From positions 975,001 to 1,039,000 of the forward strand of contig JBBBDQ010001188.1 of NCBI GenBank assembly GCA_037127315.1: a stretch of 64,000 nt of DNA, given 5' to 3'. Positions 47,534 through 59,430 of the stretch are shown here, piece by piece (positions within the stretch are counted from its first letter, which is position 1; every line of letters begins with the position of its first letter). The position numbers were made by a program, and so were the translations under genes. The notes below the pieces were generated by a model. It was not told the DNA's origin. It worked only from the letters and a program-made list of their open reading frames with translations, and did no database searches. Source of the DNA: Ascarosepion bandense. Its lineage: Eukaryota; Mollusca; Cephalopoda; Sepiida; Sepiidae.

Positions 47534-48197
47534 GTTAAATAAAATAAAGACAAGAGGAAAACTGTATTTTAAATCGCCTACGCGTTTCGTCCGTGATGGA
47601 CTTTTTCAAGGCAGAAAGACGAAATGAGTTTTATTCTAAATTACGTATCTATAAACAAAATTAGTGTTGGTAACCACAAAGACGCTCACAAATCATTTAA
47701 AAAAATTAACGGAATATTTCAGTTTTTAGAATTTCTTCATGTGTAATTGCAAAGTCACGCGACGTTAAGATGAAGGGAATTTATTAGTTTTCTTCGAAAA
47801 TTGTCCATTCTGTGTGTTTAGTATGTTCCAGAACTCCCCCACGTGCAGTGCAAAAATCTAAAATCTCGTGCTTTTGCACTGCACGTGGGAGAGTTCTGGA
47901 ACATACTAAACACACAGAATGGACAATTTTCGAAGAAAACTAATAAATTCCCTTCATCTTAACGTCGCGTGACTTTGCAATTACACATGAATAAATTCTA
48001 AAAAAAATGAAATATTCCGTTAATTTTTTTTTTAAATGATTTGTGAGCGTATTTGTGGTTACCAACACTAATTTTGTTTATAGATACGTAATTTAGGATA
48101 AAACTCATTTCGTCTTTCTGCCTTGAAAAAGTCCATCACGGACGAAACGCGTAGGCGATTTAAAATACAGTTTTCCTCTTGTCTTTATTTTATTTAA
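47534..48197. mobile_element. Foldback element with arms of about 320 bp
   Basis: Near-perfect inverted repeat. Left arm from gttaaataaaataaagacaa to ccacgtgcagtgcaaaa; right arm is its complement from 47,871 to 48,197; centre about 14 bp. Each arm has cgcgtttcgtccgtgatgga and ctttttcaagg. No coding sequence. The arms are more alike than most repeats here, suggesting a fairly recent origin or gene conversion between arms. Confidence 0.85.
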
Positions 48198-48539
48198 CTA
48201 TACTGTCCTTAATCTCGGATTAAAACTGAGTATATTTTTACAATTTGGTTTATATATGTCTTTTTACTTCTTCCCACTTAAAATCGAGCGACACTGGGAT
48301 TCTTTTCTTCTATCATATGTGTTCAAAATTTTTAGCTTATATGAAATCCTACGTCAGACAGAAGTGGAATTGACCAGGGTTTGGATTTGATTGCTTTCAG
48401 CTCTTTGCATCAACAACATTGTTGGGGCGCTCTCCACATACCCACGGAAATGGACTGTTCGAATCACTATATAAAATAGTAGTGATTATACCTCGAAGAA
48501 GGAAGTCGAGTAAGGAAGTCGAGTGAGCGAGTCAGTCCG

Positions 48540-48580
48540 GTATTTCCGATATTGCACCGGAAGTGCAATATCGGAAATAC
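48540..48580. repeat. Perfect 18-bp hairpin
   Basis: gtatttccgatattgcac (48,540-48,557) and its exact complement (48,563-48,580) around cggaa. Purpose unknown. Confidence 0.9.
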
Positions 48581-48764
48581 TAGTGCACTAGTCAATCTAT
48601 CACGTCTCTCCGATGATACTGTATACTAATTGCCTTGTTCTGTATTCTACTAATCCTCACCTCTTGTAAATACTTCTCTTTCCTGTCAATACACCTACTT
48701 TTATACTATTACGTTGTTTTGTATTATTTCACATAATTCTGTTACCCGACGTAACAAACATTTA

Positions 48765-48970
48765 CATTATTCGGACTGTTGTCATCATCTTTGTTGACAT
48801 TTGTACGACGTTTAGGCCGTTGTACGCTCCGGCCTTCTTCAGTTGCTAGGAATTTCGAACCGAACCCTTTATTATAATCACTGGGATATATGAACTCCAT
48901 TCCTTGCGTAGTAATGCCGCGATTGGAAATTATGTGTCAAATCCTTAAGGACACACGGCCCAGTTGATAT
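48765..48970 (+). mobile_element. Penelope-like terminus, third copy
   Basis: Same sequence as 7,000-7,400: cattattcggactgttgtca, cgtttaggccgttgtacgct, ccggccttcttcag, and gaatttcgaaccgaaccctt. Confidence 0.5.
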
Positions 48971-49850
48971 CGACGTTGGTTAGTTCTTGAGCTAAATGAT
49001 TAAATTTACTATTTCCAGTAAACAAAATACTCTGGTGTTATTCAAACAGAAATTATATTGATTGGGATCGAAAATTTTGAGAGTTAAAAAAATTATTATT
49101 TTTGAAAATTAGCAAAATTAATGTTAAACTAATCTGATTAACACAACTTTTACTTATTTATAGCATGAAATTTAGCATATAACTATTTGAACTTTCTGAC
49201 ATTTCTCCCGTATTTGAAATGTGATGACAGCTCGACAAACATGAGATAAAATAAGTGTATGGCGATCTGAAGTGACATAATTATACTAATATTTTTCTTC
49301 TAAGAAGAAAAACCGTCAAACACATGACCTTTTAATATACACATGGAAATTATCATACCAAAAATAAAGTTCAAATGCACAAAAAATGTTCCAAATTGCT
49401 TTAAGAATACGATTTGTATTGAACTTTTCTATTTGCAATAAATAAATTTTGTCTTCACTTAATAACTTAGCAAAGTAACGTGTAAAAGTCTTTGAAATGT
49501 TTTTAAAATGTTTTTAAAATGTTTTTGAAATTAAAAAATTATGATAATTAGAAAAAATGAAAAGAATTCTTTTAAAGTTTTATTATTAATCGAATTTTTT
49601 TTTTAAGAATATAATGTCCGAATTTATATTATTTATTAAAGCAGTTGAAAGAATCTTTAAATAAATAATGTCTTAGTTTTATTGCATTTTCTATTTTACT
49701 ATTCGGAGCAGATTTTCAATAAAAGGGGATAATTGGTTAAAAAAATATATTTGATTTACATTACCCAATGGGTCCTGTGTTTAACTAATAAAACCAATAT
49801 TGCTTACACAATTTAATTTCTTGAAAATTCATGACTTTACGTGTGTGAGG
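48971..49850. other. Nothing recognised
   Basis: AT-rich; resembles intron 2 text near 12,480-13,200 in style but I did not establish homology. Confidence 0.35.
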
Positions 49851-49852
49851 GT

Positions 49853-50640
49853 GGTCAGTCAGTTAAGTGCCATACGTGATACACGCTTTGGGCGATCATG
49901 TCTCGAAAGAGACATGACTGACTGGGAAGAAGATTATTCCGCAGTAGGTTGCCATTGCTTTCTGCAGTAGACTGGTGAATTATATTATTCTATTAATAAG
50001 TAGTAATTAGTGGGGGATCAGTTTATTACTTCGTGACAATAGAAAACCGATCACCCACTTTATGCCCAGTAGAAGCCTTAATCATGTTTCTGTTATATTC
50101 AGTCAGTCAGTTAAGTGCCATACGTGATACACTTGAGCAATCATGTCTCGAAAGAGACATGACCGACTGGGCAGAAGATTATTCTGCAGTAGGTTGCCAT
50201 TACTTTCTGCAGTAGACTGGTTGCCAGCTGTCCTGCCATTTAACTCATAACTGGAGGGAGAAGAAATAGATTATATTACATTATTATATTAAATATAATT
50301 AGTGGGGGATCAATTTATTACTTCATAACAATAGAAAACCGACCCCCCACTTTATACCCAGTAGAAGTTTTAATTATGTTTCCAACTGTTATATTCAGTC
50401 AGTTAAATGCCGTACATGATACATGCTTTGGCGATCATGTCTCGAAAGGAAGATTATCCCGCAGTAGGTTGCCATTGCTTTCTGCGGTAGACTGGTTGTC
50501 AACTAAGGCTATAGAAGCCAATCTGTCCTGTTATTTAACCCATAACTGGAAGAAAGAGACGGATTAATATCTTTTCCAAGTGTATTAGCGCGTAAATGAA
50601 TTCAAAGAATTCCACTAGAATTCGAACTCGTCTATGCGTT
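49853..50640 (-). repeat. Tandem family-B SINE units with a GGGGATC hairpin module (first cluster)
   Basis: Three minus-sense SINE bodies start near 49,855, 50,098 and 50,396; only the last keeps its tRNA-like head (to 50,638). Between them lies a module with gtgggggatcagtttatt and, about 30 bp on, aaaccgatc..cccactttat, which pair as a hairpin. Confidence 0.75.
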
Positions 50641-50885
50641 GTGGTGCAGTGGATATCGGCTCGGAACGAGAAATCTGGGAGCCCAGTTCGAATTCCTTGC
50701 ATTCACTATTCAATATTCTTGGGTAAAGTATAAATCCGTCTCTTTCATCCTGGTATGGGTTAAATAACAGAACAGATTGGGTTCTATAGCCTTGGCTGGC
50801 ACGGGACATGATCGGGTTCTATAGCTCTGGCTCTTTCAAGATATTACCGCCTAATCGTGTATCACGTATGGCACTTATCTGACCG
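50640..50885 (+). mobile_element. tRNA-derived SINE (family B), head-to-head with its neighbour
   Basis: Plus-sense copy: tRNA-like head gttgtggtgcagtggatatc, B-box-like cagttcgaattcc, body to atcacgtatggcactt. It abuts the tRNA head of the minus copy at 50,393-50,638. Confidence 0.75.
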
Positions 50886-51159
50886 TAAATAAGTATTTTA
50901 GCAAAATTTATATAAAATTATAATGATTTCAAGTATAATTTAATTCATTTGTGAATAAATTTTGAAAGTTTCATTAAAATCCGACTATTATTTGATTTTT
51001 GCAAGAAATTCCACATTAATGTGTTTTGCACAAAAAAAAGTGATTCATGTAATATTACGTTTTTATTGTAAACTTACATAACGATTTAGTTTCTGCTAAC
51101 GAAAATAAGAACAAGATTTTTATAAAAGACTTCAAATGTGTTAAAAAGTATTAGAAACT

Positions 51160-51432
51160 TTGATAAAACCTAAAACTAAACCAGATGCTGGTGAATTTCA
51201 AGGATGTTGCGCGATGGCCATGATCGATAACGAGAACACGGCCATCTATATGTTTGTAGGTATGCATTCTTCAGAGATAACTCACATGAAGCAGAAATGG
51301 ATGACAGCATTGAACGAAAAAGGCACGTATTCAGGAAACTTGAAAAAAAGAGTTTTATCTGATCATAACAACATCATAAGCACAAAGACCGGCGTCTACA
51401 TATGTCCCAAACACCAGTTTATATTCCTCTGA
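51160..51432 (+). CDS. Unrecognised ORF, 90 codons
   Basis: Open from MIKPKTKPDAGEFQGCCAMA to the beginning of the 88-bp satellite. Composition (balanced, with ENTAIYMFVGMHSSE and MTALNEKGTYS) looks more protein-like than other ORFs in this region, and the DNA is less AT-rich than its flanks. The last nine residues are coded by the satellite. I do not recognise a family; it may be a transposon piece or an exon of a host gene. No clear splice sites were assigned. Confidence 0.25.
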   Translation: MIKPKTKPDAGEFQGCCAMAMIDNENTAIYMFVGMHSSEITHMKQKWMTALNEKGTYSGNLKKRVLSDHNNIISTKTGVYICPKHQFIFL

Positions 51433-52605
51433 AGCGTGAGCCACCTATCGAAAACACATTAAGGTCTTCGAGTATTCACACCATCAGTGCCTTAAAAACC
51501 ACCAGTTTATATTCCTCTAAAGCGTGAGCCACCTATCGAAGACACATTAAGGTCTTCAAGAGTTCCCACCATCAGTGCCTTAAAAACCACCAGTTTATAT
51601 TCCTCTGAATCGTGAGCCACTTATCGAAGACACATTAAGGTCTTCGAGTGTTCCCACTCAGTGCCTTAAAAACCACCAGTTTATATTCCTCTAAAGCGTG
51701 AGCCACCTATCGAAGACACATTAAGGTCTTCGAGTGTTCCCACCATCAGTGCCTTAAAAAAACCAGTTTATATTCCTCTGAAGCGTGGGTTACGTATCGA
51801 AAACACATTAAAGTCTTCAAGTGTTCCACCATCAGTGCCTTAAAAACACCAGTTTATATTCCTCTAAAGCGTGAGCCACCTATCGAAGACACATTAAGGT
51901 CTTCAAGTGTTCCCACCATCAGTGCCTTAAAGGCCACCAGTTTATATTCCACTGAATCGTGGGTAAAGTATCGAAAACACATTAAGGTCTTCAAGTGTTC
52001 CACCATCAGTGCCTTAAAAACACCAGTTTATATTCCTCTAAAGCGTGAGTCACCTATCGAAGACACATTAAGGTCTTCAAGTGTTCCCACCATCAGTGCC
52101 TTAAAGGCCACCAGTTTATATTCCTCTGAATCATGGGCTACGTATCGAAAACACATTAAGGTCTTCAAGTGTTCCACCATCAGTGCCTTAAAAACACAGT
52201 TTATATTCCTCTAAAGCGTGAGCCACCTATCGAAGACACATTAAGGTCTTCAAGTGTTCCCACCATCAGTGCCTTAAAGGCCACCAGTTTATATTCCTCT
52301 GAATCATGGGCTACGTATCGAAAACACATTAAGGTCTTCAAGTGTTCCCACCATCAGTGCCTTAAAAACGACCAGTTTATATTCCTCTAAAGTGTGAGCC
52401 ACCTATCGAAGAAATATTAAGGTATTAAAGTGTTCTCATCACTAGTGGCTTAAAAACCACCAGTTTATATTCCTCTGAATAGGGGGCCACCTATCGAAGA
52501 CCCATTAATGTCTTCGAGTGTTCCCACCATCAGTGCCTTAAAAACGACCAGTTTATATTCCTCTGAATCTTGGGCTACCTATCGAAGACATATTAAGGTC
52601 TTATT
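51410..52605. repeat. 88-bp satellite, about 13 units
   Basis: Each unit has ccagtttatattcctctaaa, gccacctatcgaagacacat and ccaccatcagtgccttaaaa. Units alternate between an agcgtgagccacc and an atcgtgggtacg version in the middle of the array. Flanks show no related sequence except the 3' end of the ORF at 51,160. Confidence 0.92.
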
Positions 52606-52849
52606 TTGTTTTCTACAATTTATGAAAGCACCATAAATAAATTCTCAACTTGTAAAAATTTACGAAACTGTGCCGTCTGAAAGCAATTAGTTATCTGGCT
52701 CTGCTTATACACGAGGTTCGAATTGATTGATTGCTTAGTTTTCTATTATTTATCATCCCTTTACAGGTTATTTAAAGCCGGAAATATTTTTGATTTAAGA
52801 ATTGTTTTAGATAGTATTGTTTTAGTGATACAAGTGTTATCCAGTCATT

Positions 52850-54001
52850 CCTCTCTAACCGGACAATGAAGGTGGTATTAAACGGACATGCCTCCCAGAA
52901 CTACCATGCAAACGCAGGTTTCCCCCAAGGCTCCATCTTAGGTCCTACACTCTTCCTGATATACATTAATGATCTCCCTGATTCCATAAGAGCCCAAATA
53001 GGTTTGTACGCCGATGACACCACAGTTTACTCTCGCCTCCTACAAAAATCTGGTGTAGGCGTCAAAGCTAACCTCGCAGCTGAGATTGAAAAAGACCTCC
53101 AATCAATATTGGACTGGGGTAAGAAATGGTTAGTAAATTTTAATGCTTCTAAAACGAAGCTACTCTCAATTAACCATCATCGACAATCTCACCTACCTCC
53201 CATTAGCATGGACCAGGCTTGCCTCCCAGAGAGTAAAACGCTACGCCTCCTTGGTCTCACACTTTCAGCGGACCTCAAATGGAATGACTATATCGAATCC
53301 ATTGCTAAATCCGCTGCTATGAAAGTCGTTTCTCTGTGCAGGGCCCAGAAGTTTTTTCCGTCTAAATCTATCCTGCACATATATAAATCTACCATCCGCC
53401 CGTGCATTGAATACTGCTGCCATATCTGGTCGGGTGACCCTGCTATTCTCCTCGGGCTTCTTGATAAGGTTCAGAGGAGGCTCTGTAATGTGATAATGTG
53501 CAGTCTCTCTCCCACCGGCGCGACGTGGCTTCCCTGTGTCTCTTCTATAAATACTTTCACGGCTTCTGCTCCGATGAACTTAGATCACTGGTGCCCCTTA
53601 GGTTCGAATTTGCACGAGATACTAGATTAGCAACTAGATCCCACCCTTTTACAGTGAAACCGATAAAATGCAACCGCAACTTCTATTCCAACAGTTTCTT
53701 TCCTCGCACTTCCCGACTGTGGAATTCTCTTCCACACGATTGCTTCCCCGACGGATACAATCTCCAGGAGTTTACATGTAAGGTCAATAGACACCTCCTA
53801 ACATACTAACCTGCTCCCATTTTATCAAACACTCTTCCCATCTGCCCAACCCTCATACTCGGTATCCTTACTCATCTGTCACCTTCCTCCTGGCATTCCC
53901 TATGTCTAACCACTCCTTCTCTTTCCCTTCCCCTATGTAGCCCCATGCGCAATAGTGGCAGTGGAATGCCTTGATTGGGGTGAGATGATTAAAAAAAAAA
54001 G
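52850..54001 (+). mobile_element. Jockey/CR1-like LINE, longest copy with reverse transcriptase catalytic motif
   Basis: From 52,866 the frame runs GFPQGSILGPTLFLIYINDL, then the catalytic YADDTTVYS (with both aspartates), FNASKTKLLSI, LRLLGLTLSADLKW, IYKSTIRPCIEYCCHIWSG and DKVQRRLCNVI. A deletion near 53,490 shifts the frame, and the C-terminus (QSLSHRRDVASLCLFYKYFH, SRLWNSLPHDCFPDGYN) continues at 53,498-53,809. The 3' UTR ends in gagatgattaaaaaaaaaa. The endonuclease domain and start of ORF2 are missing: a typical 5' truncation. A jockey/CR1-group LINE by motif; the exact clade is uncertain. Confidence 0.85.
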
Positions 54002-54700
54002 TTTTAGTAATTTACGCATAACTGGGAGACATAGGTGGATTTATGAATAATCAGAATTTGATAAACAAACAAGAAATTATAGTCAGGTTGTAAAGCAGGG
54101 GATCATTTCATTTATACAATTAATATGTAAACTGGTCCCTCACTTTGTGGCAAATGTGGTTTCTGTACATTTACATTCCAGAGATGGTATATAAATCTAA
54201 GAGACATATCTGTGTAGCTAATCAGTATTGCATTGATTGATCGATTTGCTTTTTACGTTTTATCAACCCTTTGTAGGTTATTCAAAATCCAGAAAATATT
54301 TTTTTCTTTATGATTATATTTTTAGATAATAATTGTTTTTGTGGTATAAATCAATTAGTATAATCAACCCATACCTGGGATAACAGGTGGATTTTTGCAA
54401 AAGCAGGGTTTGCAAAACATCTGAGAGATTATAGTAGCGATATCAAGTGGGAGTTATTTCATTACTACAATCAGTATGCAAGCTGATCCCTCATTTTATG
54501 TCAATTGTAGTTTCTATAGATTGACATTCCAGAGATGCTAAATAAATCTAAGAAACATGACCGTAGAGATAATCAGTATTCCATTGATTGATTGATTCGT
54601 TTTATAAGGTTTATCAACCATTTTTATGTTATTTAAAGCCGGAAAATAATTTTTAAACGGCTACAAAGGTTTTTGAAGATAATAATGATTTAATGATAAT
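54002..54700. repeat. Dispersed copies of the GGGGATC hairpin module
   Basis: Two diverged modules at about 54,098-54,190 and 54,455-54,545 (gggatcatttcatttataca, then aaactggtccctcactttgt; and a second version). Both are like 3,483-3,590. The rest is AT-rich and unassigned. Confidence 0.5.
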
Positions 54701-54709
54701 TGTATTACT

Positions 54710-54860
54710 AATTAACCCATTGCTGGAGTGAGAAGAGGTGGATTCATTCGTTTTCGAACATTTTGCGCACATTAACGAACCCAACTGGAATTTGAACTCG
54801 GATCTCCGACTAGCAATTCCGCGAAATTATCCATTGCGCCAACTTGCCTCTTTTTCTGTC
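54710..54860 (-). mobile_element. tRNA-derived SINE head, partial
   Basis: Minus-sense tRNA-like head (gttggcgcaatggataatt; B-box-like GAGTTCAAATTCC). Confidence 0.6.
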
Positions 54861-55194
54861 AACTTTACTTGGTGACACAGAAGTTAACCATTAGCCACCG
54901 AGGGTTCACTGAGGCGTTGTTAAGGTCCTCTGTACTCTAAGTGTAGCACCTTATTTAAGATGTAAGAAGTTGCTCAGCCCTAGTGATTCTAAGCCCGAGA
55001 TTCCACCTTCCTAATTGCACTGAAGAGGTTGGGTTGGCATAATACTAATGCCAGGCTGGTTGCGGGATCTAGCCAATAACTAATTTCATTCAATTTGGCC
55101 GATATGCATAAATATGCACATGGCGCTCCTCAGGTTAAAACAACCTTTCGTGGCGAGGACAGGTAAATATACCTTGCTTAACGTTGCTTAATTT

Positions 55195-55490
55195 TAGTCA
55201 GTCAGTTAAATACTTGGACGCTTGGGCGATCATGTCTCTTTCGAGACATGACTGACTGAGCAAAAATTTTCCGCAGTAGGTTACCATTAGTCTCTGTGGT
55301 AAACTGGTTACCGACCAGAACTAGAGACCCTAACCGTCTTGATATTTAACCTATAGCTGGCCGGAGAAGCAACAGATTGATACGTTTCCTAAGGTTATTT
55401 GCGCGTAAGTGAATTCAACTGGCAATCCAACTTGGCTCTCCGATTTCCTGTTTTAAGCCGATATCCACTACACACAACCCATAGGCTTGA
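55195..55490 (-). mobile_element. tRNA-derived SINE (family B), degraded
   Basis: Minus-sense copy with the tgtctctttcgagaca hairpin at 55,233 and a diverged tRNA-like head near 55,430-55,490. Confidence 0.65.
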
Positions 55491-56555
55491 TGTCGGTGAT
55501 TCGGAATTTGGATTTTTGCCAATTTCTCAGACATAAGATCGTAGGAATTAGCTCATATTAAAATCGACTTGTACACGAGCAAATGAACCCTTCCGGGTTG
55601 ATCTATTTTTAGGCACATGTTGTCTGATGTGTTCTGTAAATTTAGACAATCTCAATTCAGGCAAATGAAATTAGTAGTAATTAAAAGTCATGTCAAACAA
55701 TTAAATTTAATTAAAATCATTTGAAGTCCTTTTATCTTTTTTTATTTGAGTATACAGTCAGCTAGCATTAGATAAACGTAGACATCAATGCCGTGTTTTT
55801 ATTTACTTAATAATGTTTAGTCTGAATCAAGGCCATGGGGTGCTATAATGTAGATGATATTAGATTATCTCTTGCTAATATATTTTAGTCGTCAAATTGG
55901 AGCAATTTTTTTATCACTACTGAAAGCTTTCTCTGAGAATTATTCAATGCTATTCTGTGTCTTGGACTCTTGTAAGGAATCGTCAAAACTGACCATTCAG
56001 AAAAAATGAATAAATACGTTGAACAAAATATCGTGAAAAATAAAACAACCCACATAAACACATATCCTGATGTTAAGAAATGGAGAAACATGTCAAGTGT
56101 GTACAGATTTCCTGTTTTTTTCCTTATTTAATGTCTCCCTTGTATTCTATCCATATTTTTTTTTTATGAATGTCTGGTCCCTTTAAGAGCACCACTCATA
56201 CCATGTAATTCAATATTATCTTCCACCTTGGTTGCAATTGATAAGCAAATAAATCAGTTCTTTTTCTGAGACTATCTGGTGATGAAATGAATCCAGACAC
56301 ACGGCAAAATTAAAAACAAAATCTATGAAAATACGAATTAAACTTTTGAATAATTATGATAGGGTAATGGTGAATTGTTTAAATCATTGAGATACAATAT
56401 TCCATAGCTCCCAGTATTCTTCATTGTTCTATTTTCACCGTCCCTTCACGTCATAGCTGGTGGGGCTTTTAGCTGTTTTTCTTCCTTTGCTAAGTCTCCA
56501 GCATCTCGCTCTGCCTTCCATTAATGCAAGCTCGTTTTTCTCTACCTCTCTTGAG
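55491..56555. other. Nothing recognised
   Basis: AT-rich, no gene or repeat identified. Confidence 0.4.
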
Positions 56556-57326
56556 TATTACGGAAAGGAAACTGCAAGATCTCATACAGAAAGTAGCAGT
56601 GGAGAGTGACAAGAAGGGACTACAAATAAACTTTAAGAAAACTGAGTGCATGGTCATCAGCAAAAGATACAACCCAAAATGCCAAATACAGGTGGGGGAT
56701 AACAGAATCAAACAAGTCCAAGAATTTAAGTACCTAGGAAGTGTTCTAACAGGAGATGGAAAGTGCGACACGGAGATCCGAAGGCGAATTGGCATGGCAA
56801 AGGACGCGTTCCAGAAGATGAGCAAAATACTAACACACAGGAAGATCTCAATAGAAACGAAGAAAAGAGTGCTAGACTGCTACGTGATGTCAGTTCTTCA
56901 ATACGGCTGTGAATGCTGGACAATATCATCGAAAATGAGGACAAAACTGGAAGCGGCCGAAATGTGGTTCTACAGAAGGATGCTACGGATATCGTGGACT
57001 GAGCATACAAGCAACGACGAAGTGTTAGAAAGAATGGCAACAAAAGGAAATTGATGCTGAGCATCAGGAAGAGACAACTGAAGTTCCTGGGACACGCAAT
57101 GAGGAAGGAGAGCCTGGAGAACCTGATACTGACTGGTCAGATAGAAGGAAGGAGAGACAGAGGAAGGCAGCGGATAACATATCTGCAGAGTCTGATCAGG
57201 TGGATGACGGAACGGGGGTTGCCAGGAGCAACAGGAGCAAACATACTAAGAGCCACAAGGGATAGGGAGACGTGGAGATCCATGATCGCCTACGTCCTGA
57301 AGGGACAGGGCACATAGAAGAAGAAG
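56556..57326 (+). mobile_element. RTE-like LINE, 5'-truncated, best preserved copy
   Basis: Plus strand: ERKLQDLIQKVAVESDKKGL, KKTECMVISKRYNP, FKYLGSVLTGDGKCDTEIRR, QYGCECWTISSKMRTKLEAA, WFYRRMLRISWTEH, then one frameshift at about 57,050 and SIRKRQLKFLGHAMRKESLE to AYVLKGQGT and a stop. The Y-A-D-D motif lies before the truncation point. 3' end agaagaagaag at 57,316. Confidence 0.85.
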
Positions 57327-57414
57327 ATCCTCATGGGTGCATTTTGTATTTTTTGATCCTAAGATATTTTTGAGATAATAACTGTGCAGCGATAATAGTA
57401 GTGATAATTAACCC

Positions 57415-57800
57415 ATATCTGGGAAATCAGAGGTGGGTTCATATCTTTCCCAACAGTATTTGGACATAAGTGAATATAACTGTTAGGGTGGCACCCCTGT
57501 GAGTCGATTGACTAATGGACTATTCCTGACGTCACGTCCGGTTACCAAGTTATGTATTCCGGGCAGTCAGAGGTCAGAGGGTGAAGGTGTAAGGGTCGTA
57601 ACCAGATTCGTCCTGCAGCTGAGCGGAGACACGACTCGGCGTTAACACCAATTGTATTTTTGTTAATACATTGTTTTCCACAGTTCCCAATGTCTTCTCG
57701 TTAGTTATTTTATTAATAACTTCACAATATTAACAAAGCTAACTGGATTTTGAACTCGTATTAACAATCCGAATCCATTATAGATTACACCATCCGCACA
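57415..57800 (-). mobile_element. tRNA-derived SINE split by an LTR-like insertion
   Basis: SINE text (acccatatctgggaaatcag to gtgaatataac) stops at 57,485 and resumes at about 57,737 (aactggattttgaactcg, the B-box region on the minus strand). Confidence 0.6.
57486..57736. mobile_element. Candidate solo LTR, about 250 bp
   Basis: Begins tgttagggtggcacccctgt and ends cacaatattaaca, giving TGTTA...TAACA ends, inserted in a SINE. It contains a full CRE palindrome (TGACGTCA at about 57,528), common in retroelement promoters. A clean target-site duplication is not seen, so the ends could be off by a few bases. Confidence 0.5.
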
Positions 57801-58025
57801 TCTTACGGCATCTGGTTTTCCAGAGCTGTCACTCATTTAGGTAAGGAATGCTCGATGTTGCTTAGCGACAGGGATTAAATAGAAACCGATGTTTGAAAGT
57901 GATATGGCCGTAAGTCTTTCTCCCACTTCTCTTAGTTGATCACAGATCTCCACAACTTTCTAACCCATTTGACTCTTAGCAGTTCTTTTATTTTTTGTAA
58001 GGCACACACCCCGCATTCTTACATC

Positions 58026-58360
58026 TAATCATTCAAGCCCGTCAGTTAGATGTCCCCCCAACTTCCCTTTCCCTCTATGGCCCTCAGTTCATCTCACTGT
58101 AAACCCCTGCTCACTAACACCGGTCCTAAGGCAGGACCGGCGCTAGTGCACAGGGGGTTTACAGTGGGAGAAAATACTGGGTTCAGGGAATGTCATGATC
58201 GGATTAAAAGTGAACGTAATTCAAGAAGAAGAGAGAAGACTTCAACTGCCGTTGGATTTAAATTTTTGGAGATTGTAGCTACCAAGTAAGCGGGTAGGAG
58301 TTTAACAAACAGGAAGTGCGGGAAAAGAAACTATTCGAGTAGAAGCGGCAGGACCTTGAA
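58026..58360 (-). mobile_element. LINE 3' end with an inverted partial copy
   Basis: Minus-sense end of the jockey/CR1-like LINE (ttggagattgtagctaccaa is the complement of its C-terminus). At 58,098-58,165 ctgtaaacccctg and caccggtcctaaggcaggaccggcg make a hairpin formed by two opposed LINE termini. Confidence 0.5.
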
Positions 58361-58639
58361 TAAGTCTTTATTGAAGTTTCATGAAAAGTAATGTTCTACT
58401 TACAAAACTTAGTAAGAAACATGTCACTGAATGTATTGTTTCTTCGCTAGCCACTACTTTTTCTCATTTTTCTGACAGCATTTGAATTATACGTCGGAAA
58501 AAACATGTCTTTTTTTTTGCATCTTCATCAGATTGAAAGTGCTGCTCCGCGCTGAGTAAGAACGACCAAAGTCATTCATGAATGATGCCGCAGAACACGT
58601 GTGAACGCTATCGTTGGAAAATGGAAAGAAAAACATAAT

Positions 58640-59430
58640 TCAAAGGACCTGAAGCAGACTACCACCACGTTTGATTTCCTTGTTTTTGCTGTTTTTCATT
58701 TTTTTTTTTTTTTACTTTTTTGTCAGCGCAGTTCTGTCGATTATTACTTAAACTTTCCGATAATCAAAAAAAAAAAATTGAAAAATTACAATATTTAAAA
58801 AATGAAGGGGGGGGGTCAATTTCTCACACAACGTTAAAGTAAATCGATCCTCCATTTTCAATCCATTTTCATTGGGGTTACTTTGTTTATGTTAATTTCG
58901 TTGTTTTCCATTTTTGTTTTTTACTTTTTTCAGCGCAGTCCTATCGATTTTTACTTAAACTTTCCGATTATCAAAAAAGATTTTGAAAAATTACAATATT
59001 TAAACAAATTTGGGGTGGGGGGGTCAATTTCTCACACAACGTTAAAGTAAATCGATCCTCCATTTTCCACCCACTATAAGTTTGTATGAGAAATTGCCCT
59101 CTCCTAAAATTGTTTAAATATTTAAATTTTTGCAAATTTTTTTTGTCATTCGTAAAGTTTAAGCTGTAAAAAATGTCCAAAAAATTTGATAATGAACAAA
59201 TTTACATGTGGCGGTAATGTCGTACCGCCGACTGGTTTCAAAATGGAGGCTCGATTTACTATAACGCTGTATGAAAAAAATGATCACCCCAGAAAATGTT
59301 TAAATATTGAAGTTTTCTTGTCAATCGTAAAGTTAAGTGGGTAATTGATAAAAAAACAAAAATGCGCTGAAAAAAGGAAAAAAACTGAAAAACAATGAAA
59401 TTAAATTTGGTGGTAGTCTGCTTCAGGTCC
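58640..59430. mobile_element. Foldback/tandem element with ctgaagcagactaccacca ends
   Basis: Outer ends are inverted copies (58,645 and 59,405-59,430). Inside, a block (cgatttttacttaaactttc, ggtcaatttctcacacaacg) occurs twice in direct order (58,730-58,870 and 58,940-59,075) and again inverted to 59,400. Coding frames here are accidents of T-runs. Confidence 0.6.
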
